Source: Chloroflexota bacterium (lineage in GTDB: Bacteria > Chloroflexota > Anaerolineae > B4-G1 > SLSP01). From it: a stretch of DNA of 8,753 nucleotides. Below the pieces are notes generated by a model. That model saw nothing but the letters and a program-made list of their open reading frames with translations. It was not told the DNA's origin and made no database searches. The position numbers and the translations under genes were made by a program. The stretch covers positions 1-8,753 of the forward strand of contig JAKJAE010000092.1 of assembly GCA_022707665.1 (NCBI GenBank). Direction: 5' to 3'. Below, in pieces: positions 1 to 5,777 of this stretch (positions are counted from its first letter, which is position 1; each line of letters opens with the position of its first letter).

Positions 1-3000
1 CAAAGGCCCCCGCGCGCGCGCCGCGCACTGCCTCCCAGGCCAGCGCCACGACGTGCTCCATCGCGGCCTGAGGTCCGTGCCTATCTCCCGCCGAAAACCC
101 TGCGAGCGTGAAACCACTGGGCTTGGCGTGCTGCACGTGCCAATAAAAGCCCTCGGTCACCTGCCCCAGCCCGAGCGCCTCCTGCGCGGCGAGGGCATAG
201 AGCGGAAGCTGCAGCTTCTTGCCGTCGCGCACCGCAGCGTTGGTGAAGGTCGACGGCCCTGCCGTCTTGTAATCCACGATGCGCACGTGCCCGGCATCGT
301 CACGGTCCACCCGGTCGATATACCCGTGGACACTGAAACTGTCGCCGCCATCGTGCACGACCAACGCCGGCCCCGGCTGACCGGCGATGCCGAAGGTTCT
401 CTCGGCCTCGCTGAACCGGTAGCCGCCACCCAGTGCCGCCAGCGCCCGCACCGACTGCTCCACGTGCGCAAGGATCTGCTCCCGCGTCCGTTGCCAATAG
501 GCGGTCTCGCGGAACTGCTCCTCCCGCGGCGCAGCATCGAGCACGGCAGCGGCGATCTCCGGCAGGGCTGCCAGCAGCGCCTCGCCATCGCCCTCCGGCC
601 CGACGGCTCTGTAGAGCTGCTCCAGGATGTGGTGGTAAATGTTGCCAAGCTGCCGCGCATCCAGGCCCTCGCTGGGCGGCTGGAGGGGCTCCAGCCGCAG
701 AACGCTGCCCGTGAAGAACCAATAGGGACAGGCGCGGTACTGCTCCAGACGGCTGGCGCTCCAGAGTTGGTGTAGGCCAAAGCGCTCCGCGAACGTCGCT
801 GCCCAACCGGTCAGATCGCCGTCCAGCGGGCTCCCCTGGTGTAGAGCGCCCTCACCCCGGCTGCCTGCCGGCCCTATGTCTGCGAGGCGTGCAGCGAGCA
901 CGGCCTGTCCGTGCACGATCCGCTCGCAGAGGACGGGGGCATGCTGGCCAGCCCAGGCCCACGCGCTGCCGGTCCCGGGCTGCGCGATCGACGCAGCAGA
1001 CGGGACGATCGCCGCCAGCAACTCAGGCCACGAGGCCGCCTCATCGGGTGCCGGGAAGCTCCGGCTTGTCGTCTCCAGCGGCGTGATGGCGAGCCGCCGG
1101 AGCACCTCCTCCCAGAATGGTGAGGGCTCCCAGAGCGCGCCGTTGTCAGCAATGCGTGGACGCGTCAACAGCAGCGCATCGCGGGGCCGGGTGATCGCCT
1201 CATAGAAGATCTGGACCTCCAGGTTCTCGGGCGAGCGATCGATGGGCAGCCCGAAACCATCGCGCAGACGGGCGCGGTCGGCATCGCGCAGGAAGGGGTC
1301 CTCGGCCAGCGCTGCCGGGAACTCACCCTCGGCCAATCCCAGAACCGCCACCGCACGGAATCCGAGCCCCCGTGCCTGGGCAACCTCGGCGGCCAAGATG
1401 ATGTCGGCATCGGTAGCCAACGGCAGTTGGTAGGTCGCCGCGTCGATGGCCCCGATCAGGTCCTCGAGAAACGTCGCGAAGGTCACGGGCGGCCCCGCGA
1501 GGGCTTCCTCGGCCCAGACGAGGCCGCGCAGCACATCCTTCAGCGCCTCCAGGGCCGCGCGATCGCGGGCCACGGCCCCCCCGGCCTCGGGCGCCTCAGC
1601 CCGCCACGCCAACCCCAGCGTCATCCCCTCCCCCTCCGCCCCCTCGCAAGGGCTCTGCACCTTGCGAGGGGTTCCGGCATCCACCATCTCAGGATCAGCC
1701 TCCGCCGCTTGCGAGGGTTCAACCTCCGAGCCGCCGATGAGCTGCTCGAGCCAGATCACGAAGTCGCGATAGGGGAGCGCGCTCTCAGGCGGGGTGATGC
1801 AGCGACAGAAACGCCGGAAGGCGGCCCAGAGCGCCCCGGCTTCCAGGGTCGTGAGCCCAGCCCCGGCGATGGAGGCCCCTTCCTCTTCACGGTCAACAGA
1901 CGGCGGCACGGCTGCCTGCAACAGCGCAAAGGCCTCCTCCCATTGCGCCGGCCCACCGACCACGCTGCCCCAGCGTGCCACGGCCTCCAACGCCGCGGCA
2001 TCTTGTGGGGTGATGCCAAGCGGAGCCCAGTCGAAGTAAGGGGAACGCCAGGCCTGGACCGTCGGTCGCCAGGCAAAGTGCCCATCACCGGGGATTGTCA
2101 GTGAGAGCAGATCAAGCAGCGCTGCGATGGCAGGATTGCCCCGCAGCGGCTGCCCCCCCGCTACCCGCACCGGCAACCCGTATTCGGCGCCAACCTGCTG
2201 GAGATGGGCGCGATAGGGCTCCAGGCTGCGCGCCAGGATCGCCGTCTCACCGGGTCGCAGGCCATCGCGGACGATCCGCGCCTTGACCCACCGCAGTGCC
2301 GTGCGCACCTCGGCCTCACGATCGGGCACGGCAGCCAGGGTCACGCTGCCGTTGGGTGCGGGCATCCGGTCGCCCACGCCGGCATACAGCGTGCGCTCCA
2401 GATGGGCCAGTGGCCATGCCCTGCCTGTGACGTCGAGCACAGCGGGCAGCGGCTCTGCCACAATGCGCAGTTCGTGCTCCAACTGCTGGCGCGTGTGGAT
2501 GAAGCGCTTGTGCACCAGCGAGCGCTCAATACTCTCGGCTGTGCCCGTGAGTGTGATGATCATCTGCCCAACCCGCTCCGCAAGGCGGGCCAGGACCCGC
2601 ACCTGGACCGTGGTCAGATCGTCGAAGCCGTCGACCAGCACACACGGCCAGTCCGCCGCGATTCCCGGGTGCGCGACCAGGTCCTCCTCCGCCAGCCAAC
2701 CGACGCCGGCGTAGTCGGCCCAGTCTTCCTGCTGCACGCGGCGCTGGTAAGCGTCGTAGAGCTGCGCCAGCTCCTCGAGCCGCGGGCCGGCACGCATCTC
2801 CTGGACCGCAGCTAGGAACCCGTCGGGGAAGATGCCGCCGGCCTTGAGCTCGCTGATAAGATCGCGGAGCGCCTGGACGAAGCCCGGCAGCGCGCGGATC
2901 CGGTCGTAGTAGGTCAGAGGCGCTTCGCCGACCAGGGATCGTAGCAATCGCAGTTGGACCGCATCGACCAAGCGGGTGACCCGCCGTCCGGAGGCGCGCA

Positions 3001-3235
3001 GCACCTCGCGGTAGACGTCGTCGAAAGTGCCGATAGTCACGCCCAGCGCCCCGCCCGTCTGCGCCAGCCGCTCGCGCCACATGCGCACCTGGAGACGCGT
3101 AGGCACGATCACGCGTGGCCCGTAGCCACATCCGCGTGACCCGGCGGAAAGTTCCTGTGCCGCTTGCCGCGCAAAGTCGACGAGATAGGCCGTCTTCCCG
3201 CCGCCCGCGGGAGCGAGATAGAGATGAGTGGACAC
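1..3235 (-). CDS. addB: AddB-like PD-(D/E)XK helicase-nuclease subunit (3' end beyond window)
   Basis: Probable AddB subunit of an AddAB/RecBCD-type complex, which resects DNA double-strand breaks for recombination. The frame stays open for 1,078 codons from a GTG at 3235 to the left edge. The N-terminus has a Walker A-like loop (APAGGKT, K13-T14), followed by VLVDGFDDLT (D202) and the family signature GLAEGEFP near residue 637. The C-terminal RecB-type nuclease motifs are all visible: RACPY with Cys836 (first ligand of the AddB iron-sulfur cluster), GxxxHxxLE (G864, H868, E872), D974 in GYIDRVD, D988-Y-K990, and QxxxY (Q1009, Y1013). AddB proteins usually run about 1,150 residues, so the last three cluster cysteines should lie off the edge. 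The start follows the PIN-gene stop by 19 nt, with GGGGAA about 14 nt upstream. The helicase half is divergent and residues 506-533 are a repeat-encoded linker. An AddA gene would be expected further left but is not visible. The family call is strong; the exact subunit name is less certain. Confidence 0.88.
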   Translation of the reverse strand, partial: MSTHLYLAPAGGGKTAYLVDFARQAAQELSAGSRGCGYGPRVIVPTRLQVRMWRERLAQTGGALGVTIGTFDDVYREVLRASGRRVTRLVDAVQLRLLRSLVGEAPLTYYDRIRALPGFVQALRDLISELKAGGIFPDGFLAAVQEMRAGPRLEELAQLYDAYQRRVQQEDWADYAGVGWLAEEDLVAHPGIAADWPCVLVDGFDDLTTVQVRVLARLAERVGQMIITLTGTAESIERSLVHKRFIHTRQQLEHELRIVAEPLPAVLDVTGRAWPLAHLERTLYAGVGDRMPAPNGSVTLAAVPDREAEVRTALRWVKARIVRDGLRPGETAILARSLEPYRAHLQQVGAEYGLPVRVAGGQPLRGNPAIAALLDLLSLTIPGDGHFAWRPTVQAWRSPYFDWAPLGITPQDAAALEAVARWGSVVGGPAQWEEAFALLQAAVPPSVDREEEGASIAGAGLTTLEAGALWAAFRRFCRCITPPESALPYRDFVIWLEQLIGGSEVEPSQAAEADPEMVDAGTPRKVQSPCEGAEGEGMTLGLAWRAEAPEAGGAVARDRAALEALKDVLRGLVWAEEALAGPPVTFATFLEDLIGAIDAATYQLPLATDADIILAAEVAQARGLGFRAVAVLGLAEGEFPAALAEDPFLRDADRARLRDGFGLPIDRSPENLEVQIFYEAITRPRDALLLTRPRIADNGALWEPSPFWEEVLRRLAITPLETTSRSFPAPDEAASWPELLAAIVPSAASIAQPGTGSAWAWAGQHAPVLCERIVHGQAVLAARLADIGPAGSRGEGALHQGSPLDGDLTGWAATFAERFGLHQLWSASRLEQYRACPYWFFTGSVLRLEPLQPPSEGLDARQLGNIYHHILEQLYRAVGPEGDGEALLAALPEIAAAVLDAAPREEQFRETAYWQRTREQILAHVEQSVRALAALGGGYRFSEAERTFGIAGQPGPALVVHDGGDSFSVHGYIDRVDRDDAGHVRIVDYKTAGPSTFTNAAVRDGKKLQLPLYALAAQEALGLGQVTEGFYWHVQHAKPSGFTLAGFSAGDRHGPQAAMEHVVALAWEAVRGARAGAF
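1640..1719. repeat. Palindromic repeat inside the addB-like gene
   Basis: Perfect 12-bp inverted arms, CCCCTCGCAAGG (1640-1651) and CCTTGCGAGGGG (1660-1671), enclose an 8-nt loop. A further half-copy, CTTGCGAGGGTT, lies at 1708-1719. The segment is read in frame and encodes a hydrophilic Glu/Pro/Ala-rich linker between recognisable nuclease-subunit regions. It looks like a REP-like or miniature palindromic unit tolerated in a loop. The same CCCTCGCAAG 10-mer recurs at 4154-4163 in intergenic DNA. Whether it is mobile is inference. Confidence 0.6.
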
Positions 3236-3254
3236 CGTTATGCGATGAGTTCCC

Positions 3255-3701
3255 CTATTCTGTCAGCCTCTCCCGCACCCAGGTGAGCGCGTCGCCGGGC
3301 GTGCCAACGCGCAATCCCGACCACGCCGCGACCGCCGGGTCATCACCGAAGTGCCGGCGATTGAGACTGACCAGGAAATCCACGCCGGCAAGCATGGCGG
3401 CAACGACGATGGGCACATCGGGCTGATGTGAGCAGATGTCCTGATAGGAGATCAACCCATCGGGTTCAGGATCGCGTACGACACGGAGGCCAGTAGCGCG
3501 AAGTGCTGCCCGGTAATAGGGCAACGCACGCGGGGCCTTGCGAGCAACAACGCGCTCGGTCCCAGCGATGACCTGCTCCGACACAATCAATGAGATCGCA
3601 CCATCCTCAGCAAGGAGCAACAGAGCCCTCGCAGCCCCGGTAGCCGATATGATGCCCGCGATCAACGCGCTGCTGTCAAAGAAAAGGTCAGGCTTCTTCA
3701 T
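3255..3701 (-). CDS. PIN-domain toxin (VapC-like ribonuclease)
   Basis: A 148-residue PIN-domain protein, the probable toxin of a type II toxin-antitoxin pair. PIN toxins are Mg-dependent ribonucleases that cut RNA when released from their antitoxin. Expected acidic positions are visible: D9 in LFFDSSAL, E42/E49 in SEQVIAGTE, D95 in QPDVPIVVAA and D108 in VDFLVSLNRRHF. The last block has Asn114 where many PIN proteins carry Asp, a variation seen in other PIN subfamilies that leaves three clear acids. The ATG at 3701 is preferred: it begins at the PIN fold and overlaps the antitoxin by 14 nt. No good Shine-Dalgarno sequence precedes it, which suggests translational coupling to the antitoxin. 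A longer frame to 3800 only adds out-of-frame antitoxin sequence. The stop lies 19 nt before the nuclease start. Confidence 0.85.
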   Translation of the reverse strand: MKKPDLFFDSSALIAGIISATGAARALLLLAEDGAISLIVSEQVIAGTERVVARKAPRALPYYRAALRATGLRVVRDPEPDGLISYQDICSHQPDVPIVVAAMLAGVDFLVSLNRRHFGDDPAVAAWSGLRVGTPGDALTWVRERLTE

Positions 3702-3963
3702 AGTGCGCGCGGTAGTAAGCCGCGCGTTCCTTGTCCAGGGCGTCCAGCAGATCCTCCGGGGAGACCTGCTCGGCCTCCAGTTGCCGCGCGACCTCATCAC
3801 CCAACCGTGCCACCTCCGAGACCTTGGGCACCAACATCAAGGCCCCTTCTCCCAGGTCGATCAGGGTGAAGATATCGCCCTCGGCGAGATTGTAGCGCTG
3901 TCGCACTTCTGCAGGGAGCGTGATGACGCCCTTTTGCCGTACCTTAACGGTAAGAGTCTCCAT
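3688..3963 (-). CDS. AbrB/MazE-type antitoxin (SpoVT-AbrB domain)
   Basis: A 91-residue protein with an N-terminal SpoVT-AbrB swapped-hairpin DNA-binding domain (about residues 3-48; TVKVRQKGVITLPAEVRQ is diagnostic) and a charged helical C-terminal tail (about 50-91) that would bind the toxin. It is the probable antitoxin and autorepressor for the overlapping PIN gene. The start at 3963 is chosen over an upstream ATG at 3996 because a perfect AGGAGG sits 8 nt before it and the AbrB fold begins there. A promoter and repeated operator-like motifs lie directly upstream. It could instead act mainly as a transcription regulator of the downstream nuclease. Confidence 0.87.
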   Translation of the reverse strand: METLTVKVRQKGVITLPAEVRQRYNLAEGDIFTLIDLGEGALMLVPKVSEVARLGDEVARQLEAEQVSPEDLLDALDKERAAYYRAHYEEA

Positions 3964-3971
3964 CGAGCGAC

Positions 3972-3977
3972 CCTCCT
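3972..3977 (-). promoter_or_regulatory. Ribosome binding site of the AbrB-type antitoxin
   Basis: A perfect AGGAGG on the minus strand lies 8 nt before the ATG at 3963. It decides the start against the in-frame ATG at 3996, which would place this site inside the coding region. Confidence 0.8.
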
Positions 3978-3979
3978 GA

Positions 3980-4012
3980 TGGAAGATTTTCCGCAAAGCA
4001 GATTTTCTTCCA
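3980..4012. promoter_or_regulatory. Candidate AbrB operator in the antitoxin leader
   Basis: TGGAAGA (3980-3986) and TCTTCCA (4006-4012) form a 7-bp inverted repeat that touches the -10 element. AGATTTTC is also repeated directly at 3984-3991 and 4000-4007, 16 bp apart. Antitoxins of this type usually repress their own operon by binding such sites; the assignment is inferred from position and symmetry. Confidence 0.5.
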
Positions 4013-4038
4013 TTATACCCGCACTCACCTAGAGTCTA
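4012..4038 (-). promoter_or_regulatory. Promoter of the AbrB-PIN-nuclease operon
   Basis: On the minus strand there is a perfect TATAAT (4012-4017), with TAGACT (4033-4038, 4 of 6 matches to TTGACA) 15 bp upstream. The start point would fall near 4005, giving a leader of about 40 nt. The -10 is convincing; the -35 is short-spaced and weaker. Confidence 0.6.
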
Positions 4039-4041
4039 CGT

Positions 4042-4204
4042 AGGACTATCGCATTTCGCTGTTGCGGGCATGCGCCGTTTCCGTTCGCAAGGTTTCGCCG
4101 ATCGGGATCGGGGCACCTTGCGCCGGCTTCCGAGTTGCGCGCTCCGACGCGTACCCTCGCAAGAATCGGAGCTGTGTGTTGCTGGTACAAGATGCGATAG
4201 TCCT
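4042..4204. repeat. 163-bp segment bounded by 13-bp inverted repeats
   Basis: AGGACTATCGCAT (4042-4054) and ATGCGATAGTCCT (4192-4204) are perfect 13-bp inverted repeats at the ends of a non-coding segment. Inside are two more hairpins: CGCAAGGT/ACCTTGCG (4086-4093 and 4115-4122) and GCTCCGA/TCGGAGC (4141-4147 and 4166-4172). The right end is 4 bp from the stop of the glycosidase gene, and the left end abuts the antitoxin promoter. I see no protein in it and no clear target-site duplication. It may be a miniature inverted-repeat element or a structured RNA; the choice is open. Confidence 0.6.
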
Positions 4205-4208
4205 GGGC

Positions 4209-5477
4209 CTATGGCGCCGCATATCCCTCTAGGATAGCGCGTGCTGCCGCTGCGTCGCCCGACAGGAGCGCGGTGACCGCCGTGTCGAGTTCGGTATTGA
4301 CCGCGCCGTCACCCACGTGGGCCTTGCGGAGCTGGAACAACAACAGCGGTAGCCGCAGATCGTCGGGCGTGTAGGGGAAGGGCTCGGGATCGGTGGCGCG
4401 CCGCGTCTCCTGGACGACCTCCAGGTAGCGGTAGCCGTACTCCTCGGTCGGCTCTATCGTGGTGTCCTCACCATAGTCGTTCCACGTGATCAACTGGATC
4501 ATGTCGGGCTGGTGCTCAAGCGCGAGCTGCAGCGTCTCGCGGAAGGTGGCGCCATCCCGCGCGTCGAGGACCCGCTCCTCGGCAGAGACGCCGGCGTCCT
4601 TGTAGATGTCGTGGAAGCCGGGGAAGGCTCCCCCGACGAGCACCGGCCACTTTTGCGCCTTGGCGTAGAAGCCGGTCAGATAATCGGTGAGGGCCTCCTG
4701 CGTCAGCACGCCCTCCTTGCTGGCCCACATCGGCGGCCAGGGATACGCGGCCGTGGCGGCGGCGTTCTTGAAGTACTGCGGCCCGAAGGTGAAGAGCGCC
4801 GGCTGCCCCCCAACCTTGAGGTAGGCGTCATCGCCAAACCAATCCGCCTCCATCGCGCGCATCACATCCTGACCGTGGGTGTAGACGTCGGCAGAGGAAA
4901 GGTGCTTGTTGTCGACCATGTGCTTGATCGACTGATCCTCGTAGCAGATGGCGAACTGGAGGCCGGCGGCCTTCACCGCATCAAAGAGCGCGTGCGTGCT
5001 CTCGTTCAGGACGCCATAGTCCCAGAAGGCCTCGATGCCATACCAGTCGACGATCACGCCATCGATGCCACTTAGCTTCATCAACAGCACCTGGTACTCC
5101 AGAATCGCCGGATCGCGCGAGTCATAGGGACCGGTGAGTGGGAGCGTATAGGAAGCGATCTCGGGATGTCCTTCGGCATCGACCGTGTCCGGGTCGAAGT
5201 GCTCCATGGTCCAGTGCCAGCCCCAATAGCCGCTCACCTCAGGCGTCTGGTACCAGGGCATGAAGTGCGTTAGCAGTAGCGGTCTCTCCGGCGGCACGCG
5301 CTCGGGTACTAGCGTCGCTGTAGAAGCAACTGTCGGACGCAGCGTATCCGTCGGCAGCGGCGCCGTATCAGTGGGCGATATCTCTGTCGTAATAGGCACC
5401 CCTTCTGCCCCCGCGCATCCCGCAACCAAGAGCAGTGCTGCCATCGTTACCCCCATCCCTCGTCGTGCGAGTGCCAT
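4209..5477 (-). CDS. Glycoside hydrolase family 71/99-like lipoprotein
   Basis: A 422-residue exported lipoprotein that probably cleaves alpha-linked glucan or mannan outside the cell. Residues 1-21 are a lipoprotein signal peptide ending in the lipobox VAGC (Cys21), followed by a Pro/Thr-rich linker (about 25-60). The catalytic barrel shows HFMPWYQ (71-77), GYWGWHW (83-89), YDSRDP (118-123), GIDGVIVDWYG (137-147) and TWNDYGEDTTIEP (331-343). D144, D334 and E337 are the likely catalytic acids. The DYGE block resembles GH71, while TTIEP resembles GH99. The ATG at 5477 is chosen because GAGGTGG lies 6 nt upstream and the signal peptide begins there; the upstream extension to 5591 is not signal-like. 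It stands alone, with unknown substrate. A C-terminal Ala-rich helical tail of about 50 residues follows the barrel. Confidence in the fold group is high and in the specificity low. Confidence 0.85.
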   Translation of the reverse strand: MALARRGMGVTMAALLLVAGCAGAEGVPITTEISPTDTAPLPTDTLRPTVASTATLVPERVPPERPLLLTHFMPWYQTPEVSGYWGWHWTMEHFDPDTVDAEGHPEIASYTLPLTGPYDSRDPAILEYQVLLMKLSGIDGVIVDWYGIEAFWDYGVLNESTHALFDAVKAAGLQFAICYEDQSIKHMVDNKHLSSADVYTHGQDVMRAMEADWFGDDAYLKVGGQPALFTFGPQYFKNAAATAAYPWPPMWASKEGVLTQEALTDYLTGFYAKAQKWPVLVGGAFPGFHDIYKDAGVSAEERVLDARDGATFRETLQLALEHQPDMIQLITWNDYGEDTTIEPTEEYGYRYLEVVQETRRATDPEPFPYTPDDLRLPLLLFQLRKAHVGDGAVNTELDTAVTALLSGDAAAARAILEGYAAP

Positions 5478-5483
5478 CCCAGT

Positions 5484-5490
5484 CCACCTC
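5484..5490 (-). promoter_or_regulatory. Ribosome binding site of the GH71/99-like gene
   Basis: GAGGTGG on the minus strand, 6 nt before the ATG at 5477. It supports the short start, which begins directly at the lipoprotein signal peptide. Confidence 0.65.
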
Positions 5491-5649
5491 TCTTGTACAT
5501 CACCCTGCGAATGCCACGGGCATCGACCCGCTCGCCGGCACGCAAGGCCCTTGAACTTTTCCTGCCAAATGCGAGCCCCGCCGAGCCGCAAAGCTCACAG
5601 GTCTTCTGCGCTTAGCAGACATCACCCACTATCGGCTTACCCAAAAACA

Positions 5650-5658
5650 TGCTACACT
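5650..5658 (+). promoter_or_regulatory. Possible extended -10 promoter for the HET-C-like gene
   Basis: TGCTACACT fits an extended -10 (TG-n-TACACT), about 120 bp before the ATG at 5778. No good -35 is seen at 17 bp. A start near 5665 would make the heptamer repeat part of the leader. This is a weak prediction. Confidence 0.3.
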
Positions 5659-5712
5659 CTCCGCAGAATGCAAACCCATCGGGGCCGCTTTCGCGCCGCT
5701 CACTTTCTCTGC

Positions 5713-5747
5713 ATTCCTGATTCTCTGTTCTTTGTTCTTGATTCTCT
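5713..5747. repeat. Degenerate heptanucleotide tandem repeat
   Basis: Five consecutive 7-bp units: ATTCCTG, ATTCTCT, GTTCTTT, GTTCTTG, ATTCTCT. TTC recurs at exactly 5714, 5721, 5728, 5735 and 5742. The tract is pyrimidine-rich on the plus strand and ends 30 bp before the HET-C-like start. Short heptamer repeats of this kind are known in cyanobacteria; copy number may vary between strains. Confidence 0.65.
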
Positions 5748-5777
5748 ACTCGCCGTTTCGTTTTCTCGCTCACTCGT

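Larger units (their letters stand above)
5478..5777. other. Divergent intergenic region
   Basis: This 300-bp gap lies between the glycosidase (leftward) and the HET-C-like gene (rightward). It holds the glycosidase ribosome binding site, a small palindrome ATGCC-ACG-GGCAT (5511-5523), an extended -10-like motif (5650-5658) and a pyrimidine-rich heptamer repeat (5713-5747). I could not identify a convincing promoter for the glycosidase. Short frames here read low-complexity or shadow sequence and look non-coding. Confidence 0.6.

Noticed and set aside
11..26. Alternating CG tract at the left edge
   Set aside because: It could be read as Z-DNA-prone, but it lies in Ala/Gly/Arg codons of the nuclease gene and is expected in GC-rich coding DNA.
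157..806. Overlapping minus-strand frames of 168-207 codons near the left edge
   Set aside because: They are out of frame with the continuous nuclease gene, which carries all the RecB-type nuclease motifs here. Their translations are Arg/Ser/Ala-rich and recognisably spurious.
1427..2815. Plus-strand frames of 203 and 225 codons opposite the nuclease gene
   Set aside because: They are antisense shadows common in GC-rich DNA, with no family motifs, and the minus strand is clearly coding.
2526..3131. A 201-codon minus-strand frame within the nuclease gene
   Set aside because: It is a frame-shifted reading of the same DNA, Arg/Gly/Ala-rich. The true frame encodes the helicase-like N-terminal domain.
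3536..3544. CCTTGCGAG inside the AbrB-linked PIN gene, similar to the repeat arms
   Set aside because: Only nine bases with no inverted partner nearby, inside ordinary coding sequence; chance is likely.
3964..3996. Upstream ATG extension of the AbrB-type antitoxin
   Set aside because: The extension would swallow a perfect AGGAGG that is well placed for the ATG at 3963, and the added residues are not part of the fold.
5478..5591. N-terminal extension of the glycosidase to 5591
   Set aside because: It adds 38 residues ahead of a textbook lipoprotein signal peptide and overrides a good ribosome binding site.
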